From assembly GCA_013397845.1 (NCBI GenBank), contig VZTG01008967.1:1780220-1844219 (forward strand): a stretch of 64,000 nucleotides of DNA. Reading direction: 5' to 3'. Below are positions 54,001-61,441 of the stretch, one piece after another. Below the pieces are notes generated by a model. That model was given only the letters and a program-made list of their open reading frames with translations, did not search any database and was not told the origin of the DNA. The translations under genes were made by a program, and so were the position numbers. How positions within the stretch are numbered: the first letter of the stretch is position 1; the number at the start of each line of letters is the position of its first letter. The DNA comes from Melanocharis versteri. Taxonomy: Eukaryota > Chordata > Aves > Passeriformes > Melanocharitidae.

Positions 54001-57000
54001 TAGAATGCTTTATTTATGAAATAATTCAGACAAAGCAAAATAAAGCTATTTCACCAAGAAAATCTTAAGGATTTTTTATAGAGACCTTTTTGTCAGCAAG
54101 GCTGTAAATTATTGACTTAGGTTTTTCATTAAAAATAAAAGGGCAAACTCTTCAAAGTTGGCTTCAATTCAGATGAAATAAACCCCATGACTAAAAATGG
54201 AATTGATAGCCTCCAACGGGCCTATTCTTAAGATACTTTTCCAGTCCTGTTGGCTCAATACACCGTGTAGACAATGGACCAGCAGGAGTTTTCCTATTGC
54301 ATCCCTTGCCTACCTCTAGATCGTCTCGTTAGACTCCAAATTCAGGAGATGGAGAATGGCAGAACCACATTATCTGTGAGTCAGGGATAAGAGGAGGGGG
54401 TCTGTAGATTAATCTAGGAAATACTATTTAAATATGTATCAGTAGAATTTTTTTTTAAGCAATATTATGAAATCTGTGCTTTATCCCAGAGTGAGCCAAG
54501 CTTCCCCTGGATACAGTGTCTTTGTGATGAGGAGCCTGTTCTCACCTGCTTTGCCACACTTACAGAGTGGCAAAAGCTGCAGTCTCACTCTTGGCTCTCC
54601 CTTCACATGCCAAGCTGTATGCTTGAAGTGTTTTAGTTATTTCAGAACAAAGTCTGGGAAATAATGCCATTTTTCCATATAGTAGCACTAGCCTTTTTGC
54701 AGCTTGGACATTGTACTTGCCTAGGATATGGAGTCATTCCTCAGTATACACTATAAATATTTCAGAGGCCTGGACTGATCATAGGAAAGTTCTTACCTAG
54801 ACATGCTAATAAAGGCAAGTCTTACTTTCAGCACCTTACCAAACTACAGGCGGTATATGTCTGATCTTTTGGAAAGGAAAACCTCTGAAAAATGTAAATA
54901 ATTCACAAATTCTAAAATGTCTCCTTCATCTAAATAATATTTTAGAGTGTTGCTGTACTTAAAATTGCAAATTAGTGCTATAGATGACTTCCAATTTATT
55001 AAAATGTGTACATTAATAAAACTGATGATGAAAACCTCTGGATCATAAAATCTAGCATATGTTGAAGCTGGCATCTTAATACTAGCTCTAGTACCAGCTG
55101 TGGAATCTGTGCCTTTGAAGTACCCACAGCTGGGGTTGAAGCTCCTCTCTGCAGACAAAGAAATAGACTGTCTTAAAACACTGGCTTTAAATTTGCTGTA
55201 GCTTAGTTGGAACTTGACTTGAAGAGCTGTTTCTCAATGCAGGGAGACATCTCTGTATCTACTTTAGAGGCAGGTGATACCACATCTTCAGTCTCAGATG
55301 TAGTTAAAACCCACTCTCACAGCAAAAGTAAGCCACCAGCTTTAAAACACAGGTTGAAATTCAGTTTATAGCTGTGTTACACTTAGGCACAAAGACCCTG
55401 GCTTAAATTTGAGCTCCTTTCCCATGCAAAATGTCATTTAATCAATTGCAATATTTCTAATGTACCTATAGCCCTCCTATTTGAATTCCTATGCCTGCAG
55501 CTCAGCAGGATTTTTTCCAGAACAAGCAGAAAATAAGATCTCTGGGTTCAGGTTCCTTGGTTTAGCACAGCAGGGCATTCTCTGCTGAGCTGCCCCTACC
55601 TGAGAACACTTCAAAGGAGCACTCGCAGCAGGGGCTGTGGCTGACACCAAAAGCAGTGGTTTGATCTAGCATGGGAGATTTCACCAGTCTTCAGCCTCGA
55701 GGGCAACTTATTCATTTAAAAAATGTATTTTAAAGTGATATATTGCATGGCTGTTATTAGACCTTGAAGAGAGTAATCGCAGCTGCGTGTTCCTTCCCTC
55801 TGGTCAGCTTTGTGAGAAAATGAAGTGAAAAAACAGCAAGGAGGGTGAGCACACTGTTCCAGAATCTCTGTGTTAACCCCATTTCTGTACTGCACTCTGA
55901 GAGTGAAAGTTTGTGGAAGGGTGAACCAGAAAGGTTGTTTGTGCTCTTTGATGTTATTTTATGATGTACAAAGAGAGTTCTGTTTGAGATATTATCTTCA
56001 GTCAGGGTCTTAGTTAAAAATATCAGGAATAATGGGTTATGTCTTTGCTTTTTGTACCAGAGGACCGACTGTGGCAAGGTTTTGAGAGGTTTTGGGAATA
56101 TCTTTTGCTTGAGCATGAAAGAGAATGTTGCCTTTAACGTAGTTTAAGCCCATGGATTTAAAGCTGTTATTTGAATAGATTTCCACGTTAGAGGGAATAA
56201 ATAGTTCAATTTTTCTTATGATAGGAGGGAAAACGTGCATCTCTTATTTTGTATTATTTTACTGACTATAACTCTGATGTGATAAATGTTAAGTGTCTTT
56301 GTACATACGGGATTCTTCCACCAAAGTTATACTGGTCAGGTCCATAAGCATGAGTTTTGCTGTCAGCTGAAGGAACTACAGTAGTTCATTCAGTGATTAA
56401 TACATTTCTGTATTTTCAGAATTCTAAATTAATTAATTCAGAATTCAGAATTCTAAATTAATACATGACCATTCTTTTGGATTTTATTAAGCATTCAGGA
56501 TTATAGACCTGCACTCGGTGAGTCCTGCCACTGATCAGTCATGGAATCATAGAATATCCTATGTTGGAAGGGACCCACAAGGATCACAGTTTAAAAAACA
56601 ACCTTGTTAAAAAACAAGGGTAAGCTAGAATAGAGAGCTGTCTAGCTACGTATTTGACATCTATAAAAGCAATATCAAAGTATATATAAACCTGTCAGAA
56701 TCTCAGAAATGGTTCTTAATTTTCTAGTTTGGGTTTGCCCCTTCTTGTTTGTAGGTCTAGTGCCCCATGAAAATCTAACTAACTTCCTTAAACATGAAGT
56801 GTGTTTTTTGTGAAAGCTCAGAAAATGGGTATTAGTGAAGTCTTCTCATTTAGTTAAACCTGAGCACTGCTCTTCCCCATCTGAAGAAGAAAAAAAATCT
56901 GCAAGTGCAGCACAGGTATCATTTTTCAGACAGAATGACCTGATATTGGATATTATAAACAACCCTTTTCTTTTGCTGTAAAGGGCTGACCAGCTGGTCA

Positions 57001-60000
57001 GCTGGTAACCCTGTTACCTGCCAGAACACAAATTTGTGCTAGGTTTTATGTCAGTGCTCCTACACACACACACACAAATTCGACTTCATGCATAAAACCT
57101 GCCTCCGTATCTTTAATTTAGTTACAAGAGGGACTTCAGTCGAGGTGAATCTGCTATAGCTAGTTTCGAACTGAGAGCCTTTCCTGCTCATGGAGGTAAA
57201 TCCCCCAAGGTTGCTTTCATCGAGCAGTGAGCTGCTGTTGGCGTCACCCTCAGTAGTGAGCTGACTAGTTTAAGCTGAGTTAGCTGTTTCTTTACAAGTC
57301 ATGGTAGCTGTAGGATGTTTCAGCAGTGACATTTTCTTGGTGTCAGAGGTGCCTAAAAATAACAAGAGAAAATGAAGTAGAGGCTGAGCTCTTCTACAGG
57401 AAAAAAAAAAATTCACAGATCCTTATAATTCCTGCTGGGGTGGTAGGCAGGAGCTGCAGGTCCCCTGCTCTCCGTGGAAATGTAGTGAGGTGATTCTGAC
57501 TGATGGATCCAAGTCTGAATGAAAGAGTGCCATACCTTAATAGAATCTCACTAACCCCACGCTCTCCCCAAACTATGACCTCTTGCTGCTGCCAAAAATA
57601 ACATCTTCTGAAGTATGGCTTCTGTTGTAGCCTCTGTGACATGCAAAACCTAAGGGTTTTGCAAACCTTTAAACAGGAAATTACATGGCCTCCTTTATGT
57701 TCCCTGTGAATTTGAGTTCTTCCCTGAAGCCAGCAGATGAAAAAAGTGAAATGTGGTTGTGCCCCTGGAAGAAAACTACAAATTAGCAAAATTCAATACT
57801 TGAAGCAAAATTACTGTTCATCAAACTGCACAGTCCCTACACCAATCACAGGGCGCATTGCTCCATCAAGCCCCACTCTGGGAATGTCAGGGACATTAAA
57901 GGAAGTATAGGATGTGATAACATCCCTTCTAACATGATGTAGAAGAATGTGAAATGAATAGGAAACAAGAGCTACTGCTTAATAGAATGTGCATATACAT
58001 ATATAATTCATCCTCATAGATAAGCTGAATGTGAGTTAGGCACGTGGTCAGTAAAAAGTATCGAAAACTGGCTGAATATCCAGGCCTGAAGGGTTGTGAT
58101 CATGGTACAAATTCCAGCTGGAGGCCAGTCGCTAGTGGTGTACTACAGGGATTGGTACTGGGGCCAGCAGGGTTTAATATCTTCCTCAGTGACCCATGTG
58201 ACAGAGTGCAGCCTCAGCAAACTTTCAGGAGATGGAAAACTGTGAGGAGTTGTTGATACAGCAGTCAGTTGTTCTGTCATTTAGAGGCAACTCAACAGGA
58301 TGGAGAAATGGGCAGAGAGGAAACTCACAAAGCTCAAGAAAGGGAAATGCAAACTCTTGCATACCAGGAAGAAACAACTCCATTCACCAATCTGTGCTGA
58401 GGTAGGAAAGCAGCTTGGCAGAGAAGGACCCAGGGGTCCTGGTGGACACCAAATTGAGCATGAGGCAGCAAAGAAGGCCAGATGCATCCTCAGTGTTGTC
58501 AGCAAGGCTGAGGATGGTGACTCAGCACCAGTGAAGCCCCACCTTGAGTATGGAACTTGAGGCTAACCAGTAAAAGAAAGAGGTGGACTTGCTGGAGTGA
58601 GTCCAGTAAAGATGATTGAAGGACCAGAGTATGTCTCATGCAAAGAGAGCCTGAGACAGCTGGTACCATTCCTTCTGGAAAAGAAAAGGCTTGGGAGGAT
58701 CTTAGTGCTCAAAAATACCTGACAGGAAGGAGTAAAGATGAAGCCAAGGTTTTCTCAGTAGTGTGCAGTGACAGAACAAGAGGCAATGGACACAGACCAA
58801 AATACAGGAAATTCTGTTTAAATGCAAGAAAAAATGTCATTGTTCTAAGGGTGGTCAAACACTGACACAGTTTTCTCATAGTCTCTACCCATGAAGATAT
58901 TCAAAACTCAACTGGACAGAACCCTGGACAAGGTGCTCTAGCTGATCCTGCTCGAGCAGAGAGGCTGAACAAGGTAACCTTTGGAGGTATTTTCCAACCT
59001 CAACCATTCTATGATTTGTTCACTTATATATTGCATCAAATTAAAGCTTTCCAACTGTCAGAAATACATTTTTGTGTTAGTAATCAGAAGATCTGTTAAA
59101 GAAATTAAATTGTGTTTGAAGGAAGGCCCTGTGGGGTGGCTCCCATCATTTGGGAGCACTGAGGGAAACATGGAAAAACCCATGGAGAAGAGGCAACATT
59201 GAAAGACAGTCAAAGGGTAGAGCAGGAGAAATATAAAGGAGAAAGGATAAAACTTTAAAGTCTGAGACACAAGGATCTAAACCAAAAGACTGATTTGGGG
59301 AGTTATTTCCCTTTGTCAATTTTAGTAATTGCTCTCAATTACCTAAGACATGTTTTGAAATAAAACACACATTCCTGGCAGCAAATGAATTGCTCTGTTC
59401 CTTATAACTGAATTGGTTTGCTGCGAAGGGAATATATTTCAGTGCTGAATATTTCCTTTCTGTGTGTGCTGTTGAATCCTGATGCAACACATACACTCCT
59501 AGGCAGCTGGTGTGAGTCAATGTGCTTCAGATGTTTGCTACAGAGGAGAAGAGGGTGGGGATGGCTAAATGCAGCAAATGGACAGTAATTCTGTGATGCT
59601 ACCCAGAAGCAAAGCAACCCTAAAATGAAGATAAAGGGATTGCATCCATGGTACAATGTTGCAAGAGCAGTGTAAGTAGTGTAAATGAGGTAACCTGAGC
59701 AGAAGTTCAGGTACTCATTATGGGTAAAAGACAAGATGCCTCATGGTAGAAGAAAGAGGGCTTACCTTGTTAGACAGTTATATTTCCTTTGGGGAAAATA
59801 TCTCAACAGCAAACACAGAAATCCCTTTCAGTCTTTGCCTCTCATTTCTGTCTTAATATTTTTGCAAGAAGCAGACATAAATTTGGAGAAGTATGCAAGA
59901 GAAAAAATAAAAACACACGAAGAAAGTGAAAAGTTACTGAGTCCATCTCCCAGATGAGTTGTTCATTTTGGATGCTTACACAAGAGAAGTATTTTTAGGC

Positions 60001-60888
60001 ATAATGTGACACAATAATAATTTTAAAGTCCACTTATTACCCATGGAAAAATCCATTGGCTCCAGGTTATTTAAAACATATCTTAGACTTATCCACTAAT
60101 ATATGACTCTGAAACTGCTTTGGAAAGCTTTGTGTTCAAAGGTCCCAGTTAAAAAGAAACACAGGAGGCAGTGTTTCACAGTGAAGGACATCTGAGCGGG
60201 ATTTGGAAATCTTGCATTCCTTGCTAACATGTGCTGCTGAATCCCTGTATGACCTTGGGCCTGGCCATGCATTCAGTGTGTTTTAACTGGCTTCAAAATC
60301 AAGCCTCACCTTTTTGTTGCCCACAGTTACTACTAGAGGTTCCTACAAGCTGACTGTTGAGTGCTACATCTCTTTTTCCCACGTATTGGAAGAGCCTTAG
60401 TTGCACATGTGAAATTTGTTTGTGACTTCACTTCCTCCCACAGATTCTCTCAGCACTGGCGTGACTTGCATGGGGCTGATGGCTCCTTAGCCTTCTTAAA
60501 AAACCCTGAAATGCCCGCCTAGAAAGACAGATGAGGTTTATATACTCGGTATTTAGAGGTTTATACTTGATTTATATAGAGGCAAATGTAGTGGAATTAA
60601 AGTCGCCCTTCAGAAATCATCCTACAGGGGTAATTTGAAAACTAGGAGATAAAGTAGGACATGAAAGTTTCAGAAAGGACAAAAGTAGAAGGCAGTAACA
60701 GAGTAGAAGATGTGCAAAGACTGTGAGACTGCCATGTAACCTGTAGCATGAGTGAAGCATAAAATTAACATCAAAAATCAGTAGCTGCATGCAATAACAA
60801 CTAAGTATTAAGTGCCAAAGAGAGGTTGGTAAATATTCAAGTACAGTACTTACTCCTTGTTCATGATTTCTGACTCAGGGAAATGCAT
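8951..60888 (-). CDS. CLNK: CLNK, cytokine-dependent hematopoietic cell linker (MIST), split gene
   Basis: SLP-76-family cytoplasmic adaptor. It has a tyrosine/acidic N-terminal part, a proline-rich middle and a C-terminal SH2 domain, and by literature it couples immunoreceptors to PLC-gamma and Vav in cytokine-stimulated blood cells. Proposed coding pieces, 5' to 3' on the - strand: 60864-60854, 38855-38784, 37801-37752, 34110-34076, 32267-32229 (tentative), 31875-31713, 29998-29922, 29621-29583, 26995-26976, 25513-25385, 22422-22395, 19541-19523, 18482-18419, one ending at 17396 (start uncertain), 14387-14310, 14178-14023 and 9079-8951. All junctions keep phase except the acceptor of the 17.4 kb exon, which I could not fix. 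Predicted length is about 390 aa against 428 in human (memory). Anchors: NRKT, LPKN, ILPAKPLQESEYA, PPPRPL, QYQPLPPEP, FLVRDCS. The middle is much more diverged than the SH2 domain. A non-coding first exon is probably further right. Confidence 0.9.
9640..9990 (-). repeat. Possible old, decayed CR1 fragment in a CLNK intron
   Basis: Blocks such as 'cattccactggttagcag' and 'ccagaactgcacgcagtaatgg' resemble a reverse-complement CR1, but many positions differ. The limits are approximate. Confidence 0.35.
13205..13328. repeat. Low-complexity (TTTGG/T)n tract
   Basis: Runs of T broken by GG, for example ggtttggtttagtttgg, over about 120 bases. Open readings here on both strands come from biased composition. 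Confidence 0.8.
14023..14178 (-). CDS. CLNK: CLNK exon, SH2 core with FLVR motif
   Basis: Exactly 52 codons, phase 0 at both ends, with donor GTAAGT at 14022-14017. The peptide runs from DETFLVRDCSKKSK through EPYVLVVYYG, VYNIKVRFLEE and YALGTGLRGE. FLVRD holds the phosphotyrosine-binding arginine (beta-B5) of SH2 domains. Similarity to human CLNK (FLVRDCS...LGTGLRGDE) is high, and closer than to SLP-76 or BLNK as I remember them. Confidence 0.95.
14310..14387 (-). CDS. CLNK: CLNK exon, start of SH2 domain
   Basis: 26 codons, phase 0 at both ends, donor GTAAGT at 14309-14304. The peptide includes CEWYFGEYDRHKAEKILL, matching human NEWYIGEYSRQAVEEAF. It is 131 bases from the next exon. The EWY(F/I)GE motif is the usual first strand of SLP-76-family SH2 domains. 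Confidence 0.92.
14388..17395 (-). other. CLNK: CLNK intron
   Basis: About 3 kb with no further supported exon and no clear repeat. An exon-like stretch at about 14.56-14.61 kb has usable splice sites but a peptide unlike CLNK, and was not accepted. Confidence 0.5.
17396..17545 (-). CDS. CLNK: Probable CLNK exon just before SH2, 5' limit uncertain
   Basis: A good donor (CCATCA then GTAAGA) follows an open frame ending KLPPKTWKGPKLPS. This resembles human LPYKYTSWRPPFPK next to the SH2 domain, and it joins the EWYFGE exon in phase 0. The best-looking acceptor (tacacatgcag, exon start at 17545) gives phase 0, but the previous exon ends in phase 2. Either a weaker internal acceptor is used, giving about 23 codons, or a small exon is missing. 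Confidence 0.55.
18419..18482 (-). CDS. CLNK: CLNK middle exon, 64 nt
   Basis: Acceptor ctttttattaatag and donor CCAG then GTAGGA. In the frame set by the neighbours it reads SSLGKKPDVPFQ then AQQHPPEA, a proline/glutamine-containing linker. It starts with the last two bases of a split codon and ends in phase 2. Similarity to the human linker is weak; acceptance rests on splice sites and phase. Confidence 0.6.
19523..19541 (-). CDS. CLNK: CLNK microexon, 19 nt
   Basis: Acceptor ttatcattttatacag and donor AGCAAG then GTCAGT flank 19 bases reading APGRQQ plus one base. Phase 0 in and phase 1 out fit both neighbours. An exon this short could be a chance pair of sites, so support is moderate. 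Confidence 0.5.
20560..21080 (-). repeat. Degenerate CR1 LINE fragment
   Basis: The reverse-complement CR1 order is visible on +: 'gcagtactccaggtgttgtct', then a 'cttggccatgcttctgttgacacagc' region, then a 'ggctcatgttcagcc' region, then 'ccccaggtccttct'. Many substitutions and small gaps show it is old. The flank from 20270 is not clearly CR1. It lies in sense with CLNK, inside an intron. Confidence 0.7.
22395..22422 (-). CDS. CLNK: CLNK small exon, 28 nt
   Basis: Strong acceptor (attctttctcttctag) and donor (AAA then GTAAGTATT). Phase 2 in and phase 0 out match the exons on both sides; it reads HSSVTESNK after the split codon. The human counterpart is not obvious, so this part of the linker has diverged. 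Confidence 0.6.
22423..25384 (-). other. CLNK: CLNK intron
   Basis: About 3 kb without supported exons or recognised repeats. Short ORFs on both strands at 23.2-24.9 kb have no recognisable family features. Confidence 0.55.
25385..25513 (-). CDS. CLNK: CLNK proline-rich exon
   Basis: 129 bases with acceptor ctcctttgacttctctag and donor CACAAG then GTACAG. It reads PLKMLPKQYQPLPPEP, then NTLSQDPTFPVSAK. The first block matches human PLITLPKKYQPLPPEPES almost residue for residue, and LSQDPTFP matches LSQRHTFP. It enters by completing an Arg codon and leaves in phase 2. Such Pro-rich stretches in SLP-76-family adaptors bind SH3 domains. Confidence 0.93.
25514..26975 (-). other. CLNK: CLNK intron
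   Basis: About 1.5 kb. A decoy exon-like pair of sites at 25892-25914 fits by phase but would displace the much better 26976-26995 exon. Nothing else is seen. Confidence 0.55.
26976..26995 (-). CDS. CLNK: CLNK microexon encoding PTPPPR, 20 nt
   Basis: Acceptor cctctcttttccag and donor CCCACG then GTAAGATC. It reads EPTPPP and, joined to the next exon, gives PTPPPRPL, which lines up with human PLPPPRPL. Phase 0 in and phase 2 out. A class II-like SH3 ligand (PxxPxR style) is formed across the junction. Confidence 0.88.
26996..29582 (-). other. CLNK: CLNK intron with an unplaced exon-like element
   Basis: About 2.6 kb, very AT-rich. At 27349-27377 strong acceptor and donor sites flank 29 bases, but the phase does not fit the flanking exons without another exon that I could not find. 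Confidence 0.5.
29583..29621 (-). CDS. CLNK: CLNK exon, 39 nt
   Basis: 13 codons, phase 0 at both ends, acceptor tttggtttattaacag and donor CCAAAT then GTAAGA; reads VRTFDPEERTVPN. Splice sites are good and the phase is consistent. Human similarity is weak. Confidence 0.72.
29922..29998 (-). CDS. CLNK: CLNK exon, 77 nt
   Basis: Acceptor ctcttttgcag and donor TCGGCT then GTAAGT. Two bases complete the Asp codon after ESEYA, as in human ESEYAD, followed by 25 codons including TTSPMSENPSQPPEH. Only one frame is open and it is the one required by both neighbours. Confidence 0.82.
29999..31712 (-). other. CLNK: CLNK intron
   Basis: About 1.7 kb of AT-rich sequence. No exon is needed between the flanking exons, whose phases join directly. 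Confidence 0.6.
31713..31875 (-). CDS. CLNK: CLNK exon with acidic tyrosine motif and ILPAKP block
   Basis: 163 bases, acceptor atctcttcttctgtccag, donor GCAG then GTAACA. It contains MKGKSDLQF, then EEEEDLYETV, then SLRILPAKPLQESEYA. The last block matches human SIKILPARPIKESEYA. The acidic-tyrosine patch corresponds in place to human DDDYDDPE and is the likely phosphorylation site typical of SLP-76-family adaptors. It is the largest N-terminal exon and the best anchor of the 5' half. Confidence 0.94.
31876..34075 (-). other. CLNK: CLNK intron region
   Basis: Contains the tentative 32.2 kb exon and two rejected exon-like segments (about 32.89-32.95 kb and 34.03 kb). No repeat recognised. 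Confidence 0.5.
32229..32267 (-). CDS. CLNK: Tentative CLNK exon, 39 nt
   Basis: Acceptor gtttttatttggaag and donor TTGCAA then GTAACA enclose 13 open codons (HDICDELVNIFLQ), phase 0 at both ends as required. Length fits the human segment between GQYQ and AKGHS. Residue similarity is marginal and the sites are only fair. The transcript might instead join the 34.1 kb exon directly to the 31.7 kb exon. Confidence 0.35.
34076..34110 (-). CDS. CLNK: CLNK N-terminal exon, 35 nt
   Basis: Strong acceptor (cttttctccatttcatacag) and donor (CATTCT then GTAAGTACC). In the required frame it reads KRTIPANTYHS after completing a Glu codon; human has RINSATGQYQ here. Phase 1 in and phase 0 out are consistent. 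Confidence 0.75.
34111..37751 (-). other. CLNK: CLNK intron
   Basis: About 3.6 kb holding a short CR1 3' end near 35.93 kb. No supported exon. Confidence 0.55.
35925..36003 (-). repeat. CR1 LINE 3' terminal fragment
   Basis: The + strand reads agaatcatagg, tttgggttagaaaggacc, caacccacctg and atgagcagagacatcttc in turn, the reverse complement of a CR1 3' end. About 80 bases, so heavily 5'-truncated. Confidence 0.9.
37752..37801 (-). CDS. CLNK: CLNK N-terminal exon, 50 nt
   Basis: Very strong acceptor (ttttttttctttttttatgtatttag) and donor CTGAAAG then GTAAAA. It reads SCPNIHEVMNPNIHLK and completes the Lys codon of LPKNK from the previous exon, giving LPKNKSCP against human LPKNRSWP. Phases fit on both sides. 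An internal ATG at 37776-37774 is not needed as a start because the frame stays open upstream. Confidence 0.85.
37802..38783 (-). other. CLNK: CLNK intron
   Basis: About 1 kb; no feature seen other than a long T tract acting as the downstream acceptor. Confidence 0.6.
38784..38855 (-). CDS. CLNK: CLNK N-terminal exon with NRKT and LPKN motifs
   Basis: 72 bases, acceptor ctttattcagttctgtcag, donor AAATAA then GTAAGTGA. It reads ANRKTVEHHP...SNSRKRALPKN. NRKT and LPKN sit 18-19 residues apart as in human CLNK (GNRKT ... FSLPKN). Phase 2 in and phase 2 out match the first coding exon and the 37.8 kb exon. Confidence 0.88.
   Translation of the reverse strand, partial: SQQENSRTSPSRFKQQEKSFTKK
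39030..39048. repeat. Short (TTTG)n microsatellite
   Basis: About four TTTG units in a T-rich tract. Confidence 0.7.
43115..43570 (+). mobile_element. Solo LTR of an avian endogenous retrovirus (fragment)
   Basis: Starts tgtactggctctggctgggatgg, and later has cagtgttgacaacacgctg, gtaggctgggggtgggca, a ggatatcccacac block and a ctcaacccacgagtttcc block. This order matches my memory of a widespread bird ERV LTR. No gag, pol or env coding sequence adjoins it, so it is a lone LTR. Its right end is unclear. It is antisense to CLNK, inside the large intron. Confidence 0.7.
44298..44805 (-). repeat. CR1 LINE 3' fragment, about 500 bp
   Basis: Well preserved reverse-complement CR1: an 'aatcatacaatggcttgg' start, 'ccaacctgaccttgaacatttcc', 'tctaatctaaacctgctct', 'cttctccaggctgaacaa', 'ctccatccctctgatcat' and a 'ccagaactggatgcaatac' block. 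The ORF on the - strand is a remnant of the CR1 3' region, not a gene. Confidence 0.95.
45612..45680 (-). repeat. Short CR1 3' remnant
   Basis: Reads ggactcacaagaatgatcc then agttcaactcctgg, resembling the 3' end of another CR1 subfamily in reverse complement. Short and diverged. Confidence 0.5.
46545..46562. repeat. (AT)n microsatellite
   Basis: Nine or so AT units in a row. Confidence 0.9.
46846..47165. other. Unassigned, relatively GC-rich stretch in the CLNK intron
   Basis: More GC than its surroundings and open on both strands. On the - strand it has an ATAATAAACC box after a 'ggaagaggg' run, which might belong to an old solo LTR, but I do not recognise an element and see no paired ends. 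Confidence 0.25.
51480..52250. other. C-rich, CpG-poor stretch of unknown origin
   Basis: About 770 bases with many CCA, CTG and CCC words on + and long open readings on the - strand. No splice-supported exon, domain or repeat family recognised. A strong donor on the - strand near 52086 (GCAGAG then GTAAGGG) lies at its edge. Confidence 0.3.
56540..56592 (-). repeat. CR1 3' terminal scrap
   Basis: Reads ggaatcatagaatatccta then tgttggaagggacccac, the reverse complement of a CR1 3' end, cut off after about 50 bases. Confidence 0.75.
57062..57077. repeat. Short (AC)n microsatellite
   Basis: Seven to eight CA units. Confidence 0.85.
58045..59020 (+). repeat. CR1 LINE 3' fragment in + orientation, about 1 kb
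   Basis: Forward CR1 order: a 'ggaggccagtcgctagtggtg' region, ggtactggggcc, 'gacccatgtgacagagtgcagcc', 'ggtcctggtggacaccaa', 'ctgaacaaggtaacc' and the terminal ccattctatgattt. The reverse-transcriptase reading frame is broken by stops and gaps. It lies antisense to CLNK. Confidence 0.93.
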
Positions 60889-60902
60889 ACCTTCAAAAGA
60901 GT
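60854..60902 (-). CDS. CLNK: CLNK first coding exon with 5'UTR
   Basis: Acceptor tttattttctcatcacag at 60903 and donor AAGGA then GTAAGTAC at 60853. ATG AAC AAG GA joins the next exon to give MNKEANRKT, equal in length to human MNRQGNRKT. A second in-frame ATG lies 24 bases upstream (60888-60886) and would add MHFPESEI. The human alignment favours 60864. The strong acceptor implies at least one further non-coding exon to the right. Confidence 0.82.
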
Positions 60903-61398
60903 CTGTGATGAGAAAATAAATATACTGTTTATTTAGAGACTTAAAAATCTAGATATATTCGTTTTCAGCACTTTTTAATTTTTTTTTTTAAGAATAATTT
61001 TTGCTAAACTAGAAAAGAACTTATCTTGAATTACCCTCTATTCTAAGGAGAAAATGCTTCAATTTTGGCAGGTGTTAATCTGTTTGAAGATGTGATGATG
61101 ACTATGAGCAGCATCAGAAAATGTTTAACGTGATCATGTTTTTAAAAGTGGCCTTAATGATATCTCCATTTGTACATGGACAAATTTTCATTTATTGCAC
61201 ACATTGTTCTACTATTACTGTGTGTACAGTCAGTAATGGAACTTGTACATACAGATCTGTATTTATATGAGGATTTGGGAAGTGAAATTTAAATTTTAAA
61301 AACCAAGCATAAATTTTGAAAAGTATCTCTGAAAAAAATATCTAAACCTTATGGGTTTGTGAAACTCCTTGGTCACAAAAGAGGGAATTAAAATATGC

Positions 61399-61441
61399 GT
61401 ACACACACACGAACGCACGCGTGCACACACGCACACGCAGA
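61399..61441. repeat. Imperfect (AC)n repeat with CpGs
   Basis: ACAC runs broken by cgaacgcacgcgtgcac, so it holds an unusual CpG cluster for this region. Confidence 0.9.

Larger units (their letters stand above)
38856..60853 (-). other. CLNK: Large 22 kb CLNK intron
   Basis: Lies between the first coding exon and the NRKT exon. It holds a solo LTR, CR1 fragments at about 44.3, 45.6, 56.5 and 58.0-59.0 kb, AT and AC simple repeats, and composition-biased stretches at 42.4-42.7, 46.85-47.16 and 51.4-52.25 kb that I cannot name. No gene on either strand is supported inside it. Confidence 0.6.

Noticed and set aside
54800..54815. ATG TCT AG|GTAAGA as the CLNK start exon
   Set aside because: Gives MSR before ANRKT, one residue short of human; the 60.86 kb exon matches length and MN start.
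58281..58865. ORFs on both strands at 58.3-58.9 kb
   Set aside because: CR1 reverse-transcriptase 3' remnant in + orientation with frame breaks; no intact gene.
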